From the NCBI RefSeq assembly GCF_011927795.1, contig NZ_JAATJJ010000001.1, forward strand, positions 1,353,397 to 1,417,396: a DNA stretch of 64,000 nt. The letters are read 5' to 3'. The position numbers were made by a program, and so were the translations under genes. This stretch comes from Saonia flava (GTDB taxonomy: Bacteria; Bacteroidota; Bacteroidia; Flavobacteriales; Flavobacteriaceae). The notes under the pieces were generated by a model. It was given only the letters and a program-made list of their open reading frames with translations, did not search any database and had not been told where the DNA came from. This document shows positions 43,477-53,689 of this stretch, piece by piece (position 1 is the stretch's first letter; every line of letters starts with the position of its first letter).

Positions 43477-43883
43477 TTTTGACCTTCAATTAAATCTATT
43501 AAACAATAGCAAAAACTTAAAACGGCCATAATTAAGAACACATAATAGGTCCAATCCTTTTTATAGGTCGGTGTATTATTTATAAGCTTCATCTTACTAT
43601 TTGATATTTTTGGTTCCTGAAGCAATTTTCTAAAAAGTAAACTCCATTCAATTTCTTCATTTTTATGAATCTCCAAAAAAACTCCTTGGTTTAAAAAAGC
43701 TCTTGCTCCCGGTCTAGAACATAGTAAAAATATATTAGTTCCATTGCCATCAAGGTTATCCAACAAATTTGGATTAAAGTCAATTATTTTCTGTACCATC
43801 TTATTGAGCTCCCACTCTTCACATACCACTCCTGTATATCTTTTGAGAAGTTCTTTTACCCTAAAATAATAAGGTCTGTCCAA
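43473..43883 (-). CDS. Small C-terminally anchored membrane protein, unknown
   Basis: 136 residues. The only start that includes the whole conserved-looking N-terminus is TTG at 43883; an in-frame TGA lies 27 bp upstream and no ATG comes between. The next ATG (43799) would remove 28 residues. A soluble helical domain (FRVKELLKRYTGVVCEEWELNKMVQKIIDF) is followed by a single hydrophobic segment at ~113-131 (YYVFLIMAVLSFCYCLIDLI), so it is a tail-anchored type. Nothing is known of its function. Confidence 0.55.
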   Translation of the reverse strand: MDRPYYFRVKELLKRYTGVVCEEWELNKMVQKIIDFNPNLLDNLDGNGTNIFLLCSRPGARAFLNQGVFLEIHKNEEIEWSLLFRKLLQEPKISNSKMKLINNTPTYKKDWTYYVFLIMAVLSFCYCLIDLIEGQN

Positions 43884-44026
43884 AGAATAACCGAAAAATG
43901 TGCCTTGATTTCAGCTCATAATCTTTGGTCCATATAATTCTTAGAATTCGAAAGAAAGTTAAACCAATGACCAAAAAAGTGCCATCAACTAGCTATGAAG
44001 AAATTGTTGGGTAAAGATTAAACATA

Positions 44027-44057
44027 AAAAGCAAGCCTTATACTTATGCCTGCTTTT
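44027..44057 (-). terminator. Terminator after the tRNA-Arg gene
   Basis: AAAAGCA/TGCTTTT stem (44027-44033 with 44051-44057), with a run of T on the minus strand after the stem, eight bases past the tRNA 3' end. Confidence 0.65.
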
Positions 44058-44064
44058 ATATTAG

Positions 44065-44138
44065 TGACCGCGGAAGGATTCGAACCCTCAACCCTCAGAG
44101 CCGAAATCTGATATTCTATCCAGTTGAACTACGCGGCC
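44065..44138 (-). tRNA. tRNA-Arg, anticodon UCG
   Basis: Folds as a full 74-nt cloverleaf on the minus strand: 7-bp acceptor stem (GGCCGCG/CGCGGTC, one G-U pair), D arm GTTC/GAAT, anticodon stem TCAGA/TCTGA with loop TTTCGGC (anticodon TCG, G37), 5-nt variable loop, T arm with loop TTCGAAT, discriminator A. CCA is not encoded. It reads CGA and probably other CGN arginine codons. Confidence 0.95.
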
Positions 44139-44154
44139 TATGAATGTATATTTT

Positions 44155-44604
44155 TTAGGAAAGTTTTGCTTTTACAATTGTGGAGATTGTCTTACCATCG
44201 GCTTGGCCGGCCAATTCTTTCGATACCATGCCCATTACCCTGCCCATGTCCTGCATGCCAGAGGCTCCAATAGCATCAATGGTCTGCACTACAACTTTCT
44301 CTATTTCTTCCACGGATAATTGTTCTGGCAAAAACTTTTCTATTACGGCAACTTGTGCCAATTCTGGTGCTGCCAAATCTTCTCTTCCTTGTTCTGTAAA
44401 AATTGCCGCACTATCTTTTCTCTGCTTAACCAATTTTTGAACTAATTTAACCTCATCTTCTTCTGACAATCCGCCACCAGCACCACTTTCTGTCTGTGCC
44501 AACAATAAAGCGGATTTAATTGCGCGAAGGGATTCTAAAGCAACTGTATCTTTGGCCTTCATTGCGGCTTTCATCTCTTCCATTACTTGTTGCTGTAAAC
44601 TCAT
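44155..44604 (-). CDS. GatB/YqeY domain protein
   Basis: 149 residues, full length for the stand-alone YqeY family. Helical domain related to the tRNA-binding tail of GatB and GlnRS: MKAAMKAKDTVALESLRAIKSALL, LVQKLVKQRKDSAAIF, EKFLPEQLSVEEIEKVV, GMQDMGRVMGMVSKELAGQADGKTI. Its exact role is not established; the domain binds tRNA in amidotransferases. It lies beyond the ftsZ terminator and before the tRNA-Arg gene on the same strand. Confidence 0.93.
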   Translation of the reverse strand: MSLQQQVMEEMKAAMKAKDTVALESLRAIKSALLLAQTESGAGGGLSEEDEVKLVQKLVKQRKDSAAIFTEQGREDLAAPELAQVAVIEKFLPEQLSVEEIEKVVVQTIDAIGASGMQDMGRVMGMVSKELAGQADGKTISTIVKAKLS

Positions 44605-44642
44605 AATTCAGTATTTTTTGCGGCACGAAGATAAAAAAATAA

Positions 44643-44671
44643 ACCCGAAAATAGATGAACTATTTTCGGGT
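44643..44671 (-). terminator. Terminator at the end of the dcw cluster
   Basis: A 12-bp perfect hairpin ACCCGAAAATAG / CTATTTTCGGGT with a 5-nt loop, 39 bp after the ftsZ stop and followed on the minus strand by a T-rich run. Confidence 0.85.
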
Positions 44672-44709
44672 ATGCTAATAGCTTTTATAACCCTAATTAT
44701 AAAAAAACA

Positions 44710-46638
44710 CTAATCCACATTATCGTGTAAAAAAGAGTTATTGGAGCGCAACTGTATTTCATCATTGCTGTCCTCGCTCAATGTTGTCCTTGAGACTTTA
44801 TTTTCATTGGGCTTATCATTAAGGTTTACTCCTTGTCTTTTATAGGCAGGTTCCTTTTCTATTTCATCCACATTATTAATGTTATTCTGAAACTTATAAT
44901 TAAAGTCCTTTAATTTTCTTCTTCTCTCATCGGCCCTATTGCGCAAGATATCTTCAATAGAACTGTTCATTGGGTCGGCTTCACCCCCCAAACTTGCTTC
45001 TGTTTTATTCTCTTTTTCCTTTAAGGTAATTTTTTCAAAAACCAATTCTTCTTCCACAATTTTAGGAACGAACTCTTCTGCCTTAGATTTAGCTCCTGTC
45101 AATTTTTCTTCCAATTCCATATAATCATCAAGACTATATCTTGTCTCACCTTCTTTGTTGTATTCTAATACTGGAACAACTTCTATATGGTCGTTTACAT
45201 CAATATCATTCACTTCGTCGCTTAAATCAAACGTAATTACATGCTCCTGCTCATCCTCTTCCTCAATATCATCATTAAATAATGGTAGATCGAAACTCAA
45301 AGCTGTTTGGTCTTCCTCCTTTTTGGAAGACACCACGACAGGGTCAATTACTTCAATATCATTTATTAAATCTTTAGCATCAATTATAATAAAATCATCT
45401 TCAGCAACATTGTCGGCAACTACTTCCTCATAAAAAACATTGAAGTTTCTAATATAATTGGTTGTTGGAATTAAATCATCATCAAGCTCAATATCCATAA
45501 GCGTATGCTTAATGACCGGTTCTGGAGTCTCTTGTTCTTCCAAAACAATTTCCTCTATAGCTTTATTTTCCTGTATTGCCTGTTCCCCTTTTTTTTCATC
45601 CTCCAATGTATGGATAATCTTCTTTGTTTCGGTATTTACAATATCGTCTTGTTGTTCTATATTAAAACCTGTTGCGATAACAGTAACTGCAATGGCTTCT
45701 CCCAAAGAATCATCCTCACCAACACCCATAATAATATTGGCTCCAAAACCAGCTTCTGTTTGGATATGATCATTAATTTCCCCTATTTCATCTATTGTGA
45801 TTTCTTGAGAACCAGAAACAATGAGCAACAATACATTTTTAGCGCCAGAAATTTTATTATCGTTCAATAATGGAGAATCCAAAGCCTTCATAATAGCCTC
45901 ATTGGCCCTTGAGGAACCCGATGCTGTAGAAGAGCCCATAATGGCCGTACCACTATTGGAAAGCACTGTCTTAGCATCTCGTAAATCTATATTCTGGGTA
46001 TAATGATGGGTAATTACCTCTGCAATACCCCTTGCGGCCGTGGCCAATACTTCGTCTGCTTTGGAAAAACCAGCTTTAAAACCTAAGTTGCCATATACCT
46101 CCCGTAATTTATTATTATTGATGACAATTAAAGAATCAACATTCTCACGTAACTTCTCTATTCCTTCTTGTGCCTGTTGACATCTCATTTTACCTTCAAA
46201 CTGAAATGGCATAGTGACAATTCCTACTGTCAAAACATCCATTTCCCTAGCTTGTTTTGCTATGATGGGAGCAGCACCAGTTCCTGTTCCCCCACCCATA
46301 CCAGCAGTAATAAACACCATTTTTGTACTATGTCCCAGCATGTTTTTTAAATCTTCCATACTTTCAATAGCCGCCTGTTCACCAACTTCAGGATTTGCAC
46401 CAGCACCCAATCCCTCTGTTAATGAAACGCCAAGTTGTATTTTCTTTGGAACCGGGCTATTTTCCAATGCCTGGGAATCGGTATTGCAGATTACAAAGTC
46501 CACCCCATTGATTCCTGCCTGGAACATATGATTTATAGCATTACTACCGCCACCGCCAACGCCGATAACTTTAATTACGTTACTTTGATTCTTAGGTAAA
46601 TCAAAGGAGATATTATCAAATTCGGTGCTCTTGCTCAT
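44710..46638 (-). CDS. ftsZ: Cell division GTPase FtsZ with long C-terminal tail
   Basis: 642 residues. Tubulin-like GTPase that forms the division ring. The core (~1-320) has IKVIGVGGGGSNAINHM, the tubulin signature FITAGMGGGTGTGAAP, the T7-loop region GFKAGFSKADEVL and NIIMGVGEDDSLG. The C-terminal ~310 residues are acidic, low complexity and probably disordered (runs such as EEQETPEPV, DDDIEEEDEQEHV), ending in a short conserved-looking peptide (LRSNNSFLHDNVD). FtsZ of E. coli has 383 residues; a tail this long is usual in flavobacteria. Last gene of the dcw operon, 48 bp after ftsA. Confidence 0.98.
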   Translation of the reverse strand: MSKSTEFDNISFDLPKNQSNVIKVIGVGGGGSNAINHMFQAGINGVDFVICNTDSQALENSPVPKKIQLGVSLTEGLGAGANPEVGEQAAIESMEDLKNMLGHSTKMVFITAGMGGGTGTGAAPIIAKQAREMDVLTVGIVTMPFQFEGKMRCQQAQEGIEKLRENVDSLIVINNNKLREVYGNLGFKAGFSKADEVLATAARGIAEVITHHYTQNIDLRDAKTVLSNSGTAIMGSSTASGSSRANEAIMKALDSPLLNDNKISGAKNVLLLIVSGSQEITIDEIGEINDHIQTEAGFGANIIMGVGEDDSLGEAIAVTVIATGFNIEQQDDIVNTETKKIIHTLEDEKKGEQAIQENKAIEEIVLEEQETPEPVIKHTLMDIELDDDLIPTTNYIRNFNVFYEEVVADNVAEDDFIIIDAKDLINDIEVIDPVVVSSKKEEDQTALSFDLPLFNDDIEEEDEQEHVITFDLSDEVNDIDVNDHIEVVPVLEYNKEGETRYSLDDYMELEEKLTGAKSKAEEFVPKIVEEELVFEKITLKEKENKTEASLGGEADPMNSSIEDILRNRADERRRKLKDFNYKFQNNINNVDEIEKEPAYKRQGVNLNDKPNENKVSRTTLSEDSNDEIQLRSNNSFLHDNVD

Positions 46639-46686
46639 GTTTTAAAAATTACTGGTTGTATACTGATTTTTTTTTGAATGATTTAT

Positions 46687-48009
46687 TTATTCTGCGTTAT
46701 CTAAAAAGTCTTTCAACTTTTCAGACCATTTATCAAAAACAGACTTTCGTTCTTTTTTGACCGCTCCAGTGGTCGCAGTTTCCATATGCTGCTCATCATA
46801 TATACCCTCTTCCAATTCACCTTGCTCATCAACAACTCTATTCTTATCTTTATTTTTTACTGCGTTCATTAATAGTCCCACGGCAGTTGCATACATTGGG
46901 CTAGCTATTTCTTCATCAGAATCACCCGCCAAATGCTCATTTGGAAAACCAATCCTTGTATCCATTCCCGTGATATATTCTACCAACTGTTTTAAATGCT
47001 TTAACTGGCTACCTCCTCCTGTTAGAACAATACCTGCAATCAACTTTTTCTTTTGGTCATCGTGACCATAGTTCTTTATTTCCACATATACCTGCTCTAC
47101 AATTTCCACTACTCTAGCATGTATAATCTTAGAAAGGTTTTTAAGTGTAATCTCTTTTGGCTCCCTTCCTCTTAACCCAGGAATGGAAACAATTTCATTA
47201 TCCTTATTCTCTCCTGGCCAAGCTGAACCAAATTTCATTTTTAGCAGTTCCGCTTGCTTTTCTATAATGGAGCAACCCTCTTTAATATCCTCTGTAATTA
47301 CATTTCCACCAAAAGGAATAACCGCGGTATGCCGAATGATTCCATCCTTAAAAATGGCCAAATCTGTTGTTCCTCCTCCTATATCTATAAGCGCCACACC
47401 TGCTTCTTTTTCTTCCTGACTCAGTACTGCATCAGAAGATGCCAAAGGCTCCAATGTTATGTTTCCTAAATCCAGTCCAGCACTTTTAATACACCTTCCA
47501 ATATTTTTAATTGAAGTAACTTGGCCAACAACAACATGGAAATTGGCTTCCAATCTCCCACCGTACATTCCCATGGGCTGTTTTATCTCTGCCTGTCCAT
47601 CAACCTTATATTCTTGAGGCAATACATGGATTATTTCCTCTCCGGGAAGCATTATTAATTTATACACCTGATTACATAACTTATCCAAATCCTCTTCATT
47701 GATAACTTCTTCTGAATTGATTCTAGTTATATAATCACTATGCTGCAAACTTCTTATGTGCTGACCAGCTATACCAACAACCACGGAACCAATTTTTAAT
47801 CCAGCATCTGCTTCTGCCTGCTCCACAGCTTGTTGAATAGACTTTATGGTTTGGGTAATATTGTTTACCACCCCACGATGAACACCCAAACTTTTAGATT
47901 TACCAATACCCAAAACCTCAATTTTGCCGTATTCGTTCTCTTGCCCAATAATGGCTACAATCTTTGTGGTCCCTATATCTAACCCAACTGAATAATTACC
48001 TTGTTCCAT
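46687..48009 (-). CDS. ftsA: Cell division protein FtsA
   Basis: 440 residues. Actin-like ATPase that tethers FtsZ to the membrane. Phosphate 1 motif YSVGLDIGTTKIVAIIG, the 1C subdomain (VVVGIAGQHIRSLQ), phosphate 2 VALIDIGGGTTDLAIF and adenosine motif GIVLTGGGSQLKHL. The C-terminus (FDKWSEKLKDFLDNAE) forms an amphipathic membrane-targeting helix after a charged linker. Three bases separate it from ftsQ. Confidence 0.97.
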   Translation of the reverse strand: MEQGNYSVGLDIGTTKIVAIIGQENEYGKIEVLGIGKSKSLGVHRGVVNNITQTIKSIQQAVEQAEADAGLKIGSVVVGIAGQHIRSLQHSDYITRINSEEVINEEDLDKLCNQVYKLIMLPGEEIIHVLPQEYKVDGQAEIKQPMGMYGGRLEANFHVVVGQVTSIKNIGRCIKSAGLDLGNITLEPLASSDAVLSQEEKEAGVALIDIGGGTTDLAIFKDGIIRHTAVIPFGGNVITEDIKEGCSIIEKQAELLKMKFGSAWPGENKDNEIVSIPGLRGREPKEITLKNLSKIIHARVVEIVEQVYVEIKNYGHDDQKKKLIAGIVLTGGGSQLKHLKQLVEYITGMDTRIGFPNEHLAGDSDEEIASPMYATAVGLLMNAVKNKDKNRVVDEQGELEEGIYDEQHMETATTGAVKKERKSVFDKWSEKLKDFLDNAE

Positions 48010-48012
48010 ATT

Positions 48013-48732
48013 TTATATTTTGGTGCAAACTACCTGATTATCAAACTCTAAGCTTACCATGTTATATTCTTCTAGCGTTTTGTCCTTATTAGCTTTGGTA
48101 TAAAACGCCTTAAAATTGTTGAACTTTTCCGTTAAACTGTCAACCCCTCCAAGATTCACCACAAAATTTTCCATTCGGAATTTAAGTTGGTACTTATCCA
48201 CATCATCAATGTGTATACCAATCACATTTTTACGTAAAAATTCATCAGAATTTATGTGTTTTAGAATAACATAAACATCCTCCAAACTTTCACCTGTGAT
48301 TTTCCCAGTAATTATAGGAACCCTTGCTGAATGATATTTGGATAACGGCATGCGTTTTCCTTCATCATCCACATAAAATTTTGTAATCCCCTCAACTCTT
48401 CCGATTGGTCGCCTTTGAACAATTTTTGACGTAAGTTCACCATCCACAGTAAGATAAACTTGGGCACTTTTCACCATTTCATTGGCCTCTATGACCTTTT
48501 CTATAGTATTCAAAACTAATTTTTCTTTGGTGATGTTTTTAAGGCTCCCATAATTTTGTATTAACAATTTATTAACCGACTCATTTGTTAGGTATAAATT
48601 ATCAATTCCAACAAACTCTATTTTTAAGTCCTTGATTTCCTTGTTTTTACTTCTATTATTGGTAAAGGCATAAAGACCACTTACAATAATCAGAAGAAAT
48701 ACCATTTTAAAAATGTTCCAATTAAATCGCAT
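48013..48732 (-). CDS. ftsQ: Cell division protein FtsQ
   Basis: 239 residues from ATG 48732; a TTG two codons upstream is a less likely start. Bitopic protein: N-terminal membrane helix (residues ~8-24, FKMVFLLIIVSGLYAF), a POTRA-like domain (LKIEFVGIDNLYLTNESVNKLL; VKSAQVYLTVDGELTSKIVQRRPIGRV) and a beta domain, KFYVDDEGKRMPLSKYHSARVPIITG. It links early and late divisome proteins. Position between murC and ftsA supports the call; sequence conservation of FtsQ is low. It overlaps the murC end by 11 bp. Confidence 0.9.
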   Translation of the reverse strand: MRFNWNIFKMVFLLIIVSGLYAFTNNRSKNKEIKDLKIEFVGIDNLYLTNESVNKLLIQNYGSLKNITKEKLVLNTIEKVIEANEMVKSAQVYLTVDGELTSKIVQRRPIGRVEGITKFYVDDEGKRMPLSKYHSARVPIITGKITGESLEDVYVILKHINSDEFLRKNVIGIHIDDVDKYQLKFRMENFVVNLGGVDSLTEKFNNFKAFYTKANKDKTLEEYNMVSLEFDNQVVCTKI

Positions 48733-50074
48733 TTTCAAATTCTTTTTTTATTAGTGATACTTCCAACCCAATATCGCCAGCCCCCATAGTGACCAGAACG
48801 TCTGGTTTTTGTTTTTTTATTTCTTCAATTAAGTCCTTTTTAAGGACAAGCTTTTTATTCTTGTTATCAATTTTATCTAATAACCATTTTGAGTTAACCC
48901 CTTCTACTGGCAGCTCCCTTGCAGGATAAATATCTAATAATAGAACACTATCAAATTTTGCCAAACTCAAGGCAAAATCAGCTACAAAATCCTTAGTTCT
49001 AGAGAATAAATGAGGTTGAAAAATAGCCAACACTTTCTTATTGGGGTGCATTTCTGAAATAGCCTCATAAACGGCATTGATTTCTGTAGGGTGATGCGCA
49101 TAATCATCTATAAAAATGAAGGCATCATCCTTAATTTGATAAGAAAACCTACGTTGCACTCCTTTGAAGGATTCCAAGGCATCTACAAGACGATTCAAAG
49201 GGGAACCAGCTTGAATCGCCATTGCAAAAGCTACTAAGGCATTCAACAAATTATGCCTTCCTGGCTTATTGAATTTAACCCCATTAAGACTAGTTTCTGG
49301 GGTTTCCAAATCAAAAATGTAGGTGCCATGTTCTATTTTCAAATGTCGAATACAATAATCCGAATCATCTTCTATTCCATATGTTATTCCTTTCAATGGC
49401 AATCCTTTTCTAATAAAAAGCTTCCCATTTGGCTTTATTTTACCTGCAAAATCCTCGAAAGATTTCTTTAATTCATCGGAATTACCATAAATGTCCAAAT
49501 GATCGGCATCCATAGAAGTTATACATGCAACATTTGGAGATAGCCTTAAAAATGAACGGTCGAATTCATCTGCCTCCACAACAGAATATTCATTTCCTTC
49601 AAATAAAAAATTACTATTAAAATCTTCCGAAATCCCCCCCAAAAATGCCGTTAATGGAGTTCCTGTTTCCTTAAGCAAATGTGCCAAGATGCTAGAAGTG
49701 GTAGTTTTTCCATGCGTTCCTGCAACCGCAAAGCAAAATGTATCCTTGGTAATAATTCCCAAAACTTCTGACCGTTTTTTGACCTTAAACCCATTTTTCA
49801 AAAAATAGCAAAGCTCGCTATGCTCTTTTGGAACCGCTGGCGTATAAACTATAAGTGTGTTCTTTGGATTTAAATATTCTTTGGATACCGACCCCATATA
49901 ATCATTATAATGAATATCAATTCCAATACTCTCTAAACTTTCCGTTAACGGGGTTTTAGTCTTATCATAGCCTGCAACATTCTTCTCAATAAATTTAAAA
50001 TATTTGGCCAGGGCGGACATACCAATACCTCCTATACCAATGAAATAGACGCTATGTATATCTTTTAAGTTCAT
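48722..50074 (-). CDS. murC: UDP-N-acetylmuramate--L-alanine ligase
   Basis: 450 residues. Adds L-Ala to UDP-MurNAc, the first peptide step of peptidoglycan synthesis, in the cytoplasm. [17 protein letters not shown] (nucleotide-sugar binding), ATP loop [33 protein letters not shown] and [17 protein letters not shown] are the family motifs. It overlaps murG by 4 bp (ATGA). Confidence 0.97.
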   Translation of the reverse strand: MNLKDIHSVYFIGIGGIGMSALAKYFKFIEKNVAGYDKTKTPLTESLESIGIDIHYNDYMGSVSKEYLNPKNTLIVYTPAVPKEHSELCYFLKNGFKVKKRSEVLGIITKDTFCFAVAGTHGKTTTSSILAHLLKETGTPLTAFLGGISEDFNSNFLFEGNEYSVVEADEFDRSFLRLSPNVACITSMDADHLDIYGNSDELKKSFEDFAGKIKPNGKLFIRKGLPLKGITYGIEDDSDYCIRHLKIEHGTYIFDLETPETSLNGVKFNKPGRHNLLNALVAFAMAIQAGSPLNRLVDALESFKGVQRRFSYQIKDDAFIFIDDYAHHPTEINAVYEAISEMHPNKKVLAIFQPHLFSRTKDFVADFALSLAKFDSVLLLDIYPARELPVEGVNSKWLLDKIDNKNKKLVLKKDLIEEIKKQKPDVLVTMGAGDIGLEVSLIKKEFENAI

Positions 50075-51165
50075 GATGCCTTTAGCAATTTCTCTATTTG
50101 ATCTACAATATGTTTTGTAGCCCTTGGCAATGCCAGTCGTTTTATATTATTAGCTAATTCCTCTTGTTTGCTTTTTGATATATATACATCCGAAAAAAAA
50201 GGTTCGAACTCATTTTCCAAATCCTTTTCCTTAATCATTAATGCCGCATTTTCTTTAACTAGAGCTTCAGCATTTTTTGTTTGATGGTCTTCCGCTACAT
50301 TGGGAGACGGTATAAAAATTGCCGGTTTCCCAGCTATACAAAGTTCAGAAACGGAACCTGCCCCTGCTCTTGAGATAATAATGTCGGCAGCAGAATATGC
50401 ATAATCCATTCTGTCCAAAAAAGGCAAAACTTTTATCTTATTTGAGTCATATTTTTTATAAGACTCATAATATAACTTACCACATTGCCATATAACTTGT
50501 AGGTCAAAAGTTTCAAAAAATTCTAGCTTTTGCTCTATCAATTGATTAATTCTCCTTGCGCCAAGACTACCTCCCAAGACCAATAAGGTTGTTTTATTTA
50601 CATCCAAGCCAAAGAATTCAACAGCTTCTTTCGCAACACTCCTATTTTCAACCAAATCGGATCTAACAGGGTTTCCTGTCTTAACAATTTTATCAGCAGG
50701 AAAAAACACCTCCATTCCGTCATAGGCCACACATATTGTCTGTGCTTTTTTTGAAAGTAGCTTATTGGTAATTCCTGCGAAAGAATTCTGTTCCTGTAAA
50801 ATACAGGGAATTCCTTTTTGAGAGGCTACTTTTAAAAGAGGTCCACTGGCAAAGCCCCCAGTGCCAATTACAGCATGCGGTTTAAACTTTGCTACTATGT
50901 TCCTTGCCTTTATCAAACTACTTATTAATTTTATTGGAAACATTATATTTTTTAGGGTTAGTTTCCTTTGCAACCCACTAATCCACAAACCCTCTATCTT
51001 ATAACCTGCTTGGGGCACTTTCTCCATTTCCATTCTATCCTTTGCTCCAACAAATAGAAATTCAGCCTCCGGATATCTCTCTTTTAACTCATTTGCTATG
51101 GCAATGGCAGGATAAATATGTCCGCCAGTACCTCCTCCAGAGAGTATAAACCTATAATTGCCCAC
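50071..51165 (-). CDS. murG: UDP-N-acetylglucosamine transferase MurG
   Basis: 364 residues, GT28 family. Adds GlcNAc to lipid I to give lipid II at the inner face of the membrane. [64 protein letters not shown] and [22 protein letters not shown] are typical. The start is GTG at 51165 ([12 protein letters not shown]), inside the last 14 bases of ftsW. Confidence 0.97.
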   Translation of the reverse strand: MGNYRFILSGGGTGGHIYPAIAIANELKERYPEAEFLFVGAKDRMEMEKVPQAGYKIEGLWISGLQRKLTLKNIMFPIKLISSLIKARNIVAKFKPHAVIGTGGFASGPLLKVASQKGIPCILQEQNSFAGITNKLLSKKAQTICVAYDGMEVFFPADKIVKTGNPVRSDLVENRSVAKEAVEFFGLDVNKTTLLVLGGSLGARRINQLIEQKLEFFETFDLQVIWQCGKLYYESYKKYDSNKIKVLPFLDRMDYAYSAADIIISRAGAGSVSELCIAGKPAIFIPSPNVAEDHQTKNAEALVKENAALMIKEKDLENEFEPFFSDVYISKSKQEELANNIKRLALPRATKHIVDQIEKLLKAS

Positions 51166-52351
51166 TCAAAACTTCTAAAGGGTTCGTCTCATCCATCTCC
51201 ATACTTTGTATTTCAGAAGATGTTCTTTTAATACTGGCACTTAAAACAACTCCAATAGCCAAACAGGTCATCCAAATCGATGTGCCACCCATACTAATCA
51301 GTGGCAAGGGTTGACCCGTTACCGGAAAAAGTTGAACAGCTACCGCCATATTAATCAATGCCTGAAAGACAATAGGAAGGCCTACACCCACAACCAACAA
51401 CTTACCAAAAATGGTCTGGTTTGCATTGGCAACCACTACAATTCTAAACAACAACAACAAATAGAAAAACATGAGTGTAAACCCTCCAATTAGTCCGTAT
51501 TCTTCAACAATTATGGCATATATAAAATCCGATGAACTCTGCGGCAGAAAGTTTTTCATGACACTCTTCCCCGCTCCATTCCCTATTAAACCCCCGCTTG
51601 CTATGGCTATTTTTGCCCTTTCAATTTGATAATCCGCCTCAGTATCTTCAGAATTTGAAAAACTTTCAATTCTGCTCATCCAGGTATCCACTCGGTTCGG
51701 AAATAAATCTGGTAAAGCTTTCGCTGTCAACACAAACAAGGTCAATCCCAACAACCCAGCACCAACTATTCCCATTAAATATTTTATGGGATATCCACCT
51801 AAAAAGCACAATACCAACACCATAAAAAAGATTATGGCAGCTGTGGAAAAATTTGCTGGTAAAATCAAAACAATTACTAAAAAAACCGGAATCCATAGAG
51901 GCAGTATACTTTCTGAAAAAGTAATTACTTTATCTTTTATTTTGGTTAAATACCTGGCCACATAAATCATTAATACAACGGAAGCCAATGTTGATGCTTG
52001 AAATGTAAATCCCACTATAGGCAAACGTATCCAACGACTGGTATTGGTAGCACCCGAGCTAGAACCCTGTGCCAATGTGTAGACTAATAATATTAAAACA
52101 ACGGGCATTGCTATTAAGGACAGTCCCTTAAAAAAATGTGTGGGAACTTTATGTACACCATAAATAATTCCAAAACCCAAAAACAAAAACAAGGCATGCT
52201 TTACCAAATAACCCATGGTAGTACCATTGCCCACAACATAGACTAAATTGCTACTTGCACTATAAACAGGCAAAAAGGAAAACAATGCCAAAAGGGCAAC
52301 CACACCCCATATAGCCTTATCCCCTTTTATATTTTTAAAGAATTTCATCAT
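51152..52351 (-). CDS. ftsW: Peptidoglycan glycosyltransferase FtsW
   Basis: 399 residues, ten-helix SEDS protein. Polymerises lipid II at the septum with the class B PBP encoded upstream. Motifs: [29 protein letters not shown] ([12 protein letters not shown] region), [24 protein letters not shown] with SEDS Asp replaced by Asn-rich context, [33 protein letters not shown], and [18 protein letters not shown]. Two consecutive ATGs begin it (52351, 52348). Starts 3 bp after murD. Confidence 0.96.
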   Translation of the reverse strand: MMKFFKNIKGDKAIWGVVALLALFSFLPVYSASSNLVYVVGNGTTMGYLVKHALFLFLGFGIIYGVHKVPTHFFKGLSLIAMPVVLILLVYTLAQGSSSGATNTSRWIRLPIVGFTFQASTLASVVLMIYVARYLTKIKDKVITFSESILPLWIPVFLVIVLILPANFSTAAIIFFMVLVLCFLGGYPIKYLMGIVGAGLLGLTLFVLTAKALPDLFPNRVDTWMSRIESFSNSEDTEADYQIERAKIAIASGGLIGNGAGKSVMKNFLPQSSSDFIYAIIVEEYGLIGGFTLMFFYLLLLFRIVVVANANQTIFGKLLVVGVGLPIVFQALINMAVAVQLFPVTGQPLPLISMGGTSIWMTCLAIGVVLSASIKRTSSEIQSMEMDETNPLEVLSGQL

Positions 52352-52354
52352 TCC

Positions 52355-53689
52355 TTATAAACTTTTTACTGCCTCTTTAAATTGGTCCCCTCTGTCCTCG
52401 TAACTATTAAAGAGGTCAAAACTTGCACATGCTGGTGACAACAATACGGTGTCCCCTCTTTCTGCTATTTTATATGCAACTTTTATAGCCTCTTCCATTG
52501 CATAGGTTTCCACAATTAAATCCACCACATTTCCAAAAACGTCCACTATTTTGGAATTATCCATGCCTAAACAAATAATTGCTTTCACTTTCTCGCGGAC
52601 CAATGGCATTAATTCCATATAATTATTGCCCTTATCCACACCTCCAACAATCCAAACAGTAGGAGAACTCATACTATCCAAAGCATAATATGTCGCATTT
52701 ACATTTGTTGCTTTAGAATCGTTTATATATTGAACATGATGTATTTTTAAAACTTTCTCCAACCTATGTGGCGCTCCTTGAAAATTTTCAATACTCTGGC
52801 GTATGGTTTCTTTTCTAATGCCTACCAATTTAGCCGCCATTGATGCTGCCATCGTATTTTTAAGGTTATGTCTTCCTTCTAAAGCCAATTTGTCCGTAGT
52901 CATCATTGTAGTCTCTCCTTTAATATTAATTCTAATTTCATTGTTTACTAAACATGCTCCTTCTCCTACTTCCTTCTCAATAGAAAAAGGCAACAATTTT
53001 GATTGAATAGGGTTTTCGTCCAACCATTTTACCAACACCTCATCATCTGTATCATAAATAAGATAATCATGGTTATCTTGGTTTTTTGTTATCAAAAATT
53101 TGGATTCAATATAGTTTTCAAACTTATAGCCATATCTATCCAAGTGGTCCGGCGTTATGTTGGTAATAATGGCTATATGGGGCTTAAAATCTACTATACC
53201 ATCCAGTTGAAAACTACTGATTTCCAAAACATAGAAATCAAAATTGTTTTCTGCCACCATCTTGGCGTAACTATCACCAATGTTACCTGCCATACCTACA
53301 TTAAAACCACCTTCTTCCAAAATATGGTTCGTCAACATAGTTGTGGTGGTTTTTCCATTACTCCCTGTAATTCCTATAATAGTGGCATCCGTATATTTGG
53401 ATGCAAACTCTATTTCAGAAATAACGGGAATTCCTTTCTCAATAATTCTGAGAACCAAAGGGACTGTGTCCGGAATTCCAGGGCTTTTCATAACAACATC
53501 AGCATTCAATATTCTATCTTCCGTATGCTGTTGTTCCTCCCAATCAATCTCAAAATGTTCAAGAACTTTTTTGTACTTATCTTTTATTTCTCCTTTATCA
53601 GAAACAAAAACCTCAAATCCTTTGTTCCGTCCTAAAATAGCTGTACCAACACCACTTTCTCCACCTCCCAATATTACCAACCGAGCCAT
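52355..53689 (-). CDS. murD: UDP-N-acetylmuramoyl-L-alanine--D-glutamate ligase
   Basis: 444 residues. Adds D-Glu to UDP-MurNAc-L-Ala. VILGGGESGVGTAILG, VMKSPGIPDTVP, ATP loop IGITGSNGKTTTTMLTNHIL, LEISSFQLDGI, NITPDHLDRYG and INDSKATNVNATYYAL are diagnostic. It abuts mraY directly (no bases between stop and ATG). Confidence 0.97.
   Translation of the reverse strand: MARLVILGGGESGVGTAILGRNKGFEVFVSDKGEIKDKYKKVLEHFEIDWEEQQHTEDRILNADVVMKSPGIPDTVPLVLRIIEKGIPVISEIEFASKYTDATIIGITGSNGKTTTTMLTNHILEEGGFNVGMAGNIGDSYAKMVAENNFDFYVLEISSFQLDGIVDFKPHIAIITNITPDHLDRYGYKFENYIESKFLITKNQDNHDYLIYDTDDEVLVKWLDENPIQSKLLPFSIEKEVGEGACLVNNEIRINIKGETTMMTTDKLALEGRHNLKNTMAASMAAKLVGIRKETIRQSIENFQGAPHRLEKVLKIHHVQYINDSKATNVNATYYALDSMSSPTVWIVGGVDKGNNYMELMPLVREKVKAIICLGMDNSKIVDVFGNVVDLIVETYAMEEAIKVAYKIAERGDTVLLSPACASFDLFNSYEDRGDQFKEAVKSL

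Noticed and set aside
43884-44026. Small gene between the tail-anchored protein and tRNA-Arg
   Set aside because: Short frames with ATG are interrupted within a few codons; apart from the tRNA terminator I see nothing here.
45155-46531. Long open frames on the plus strand opposite ftsZ
   Set aside because: They lie wholly antisense to the clearly conserved ftsZ frame; the serine/threonine-rich translations mirror the acidic FtsZ tail codons and show no domain.
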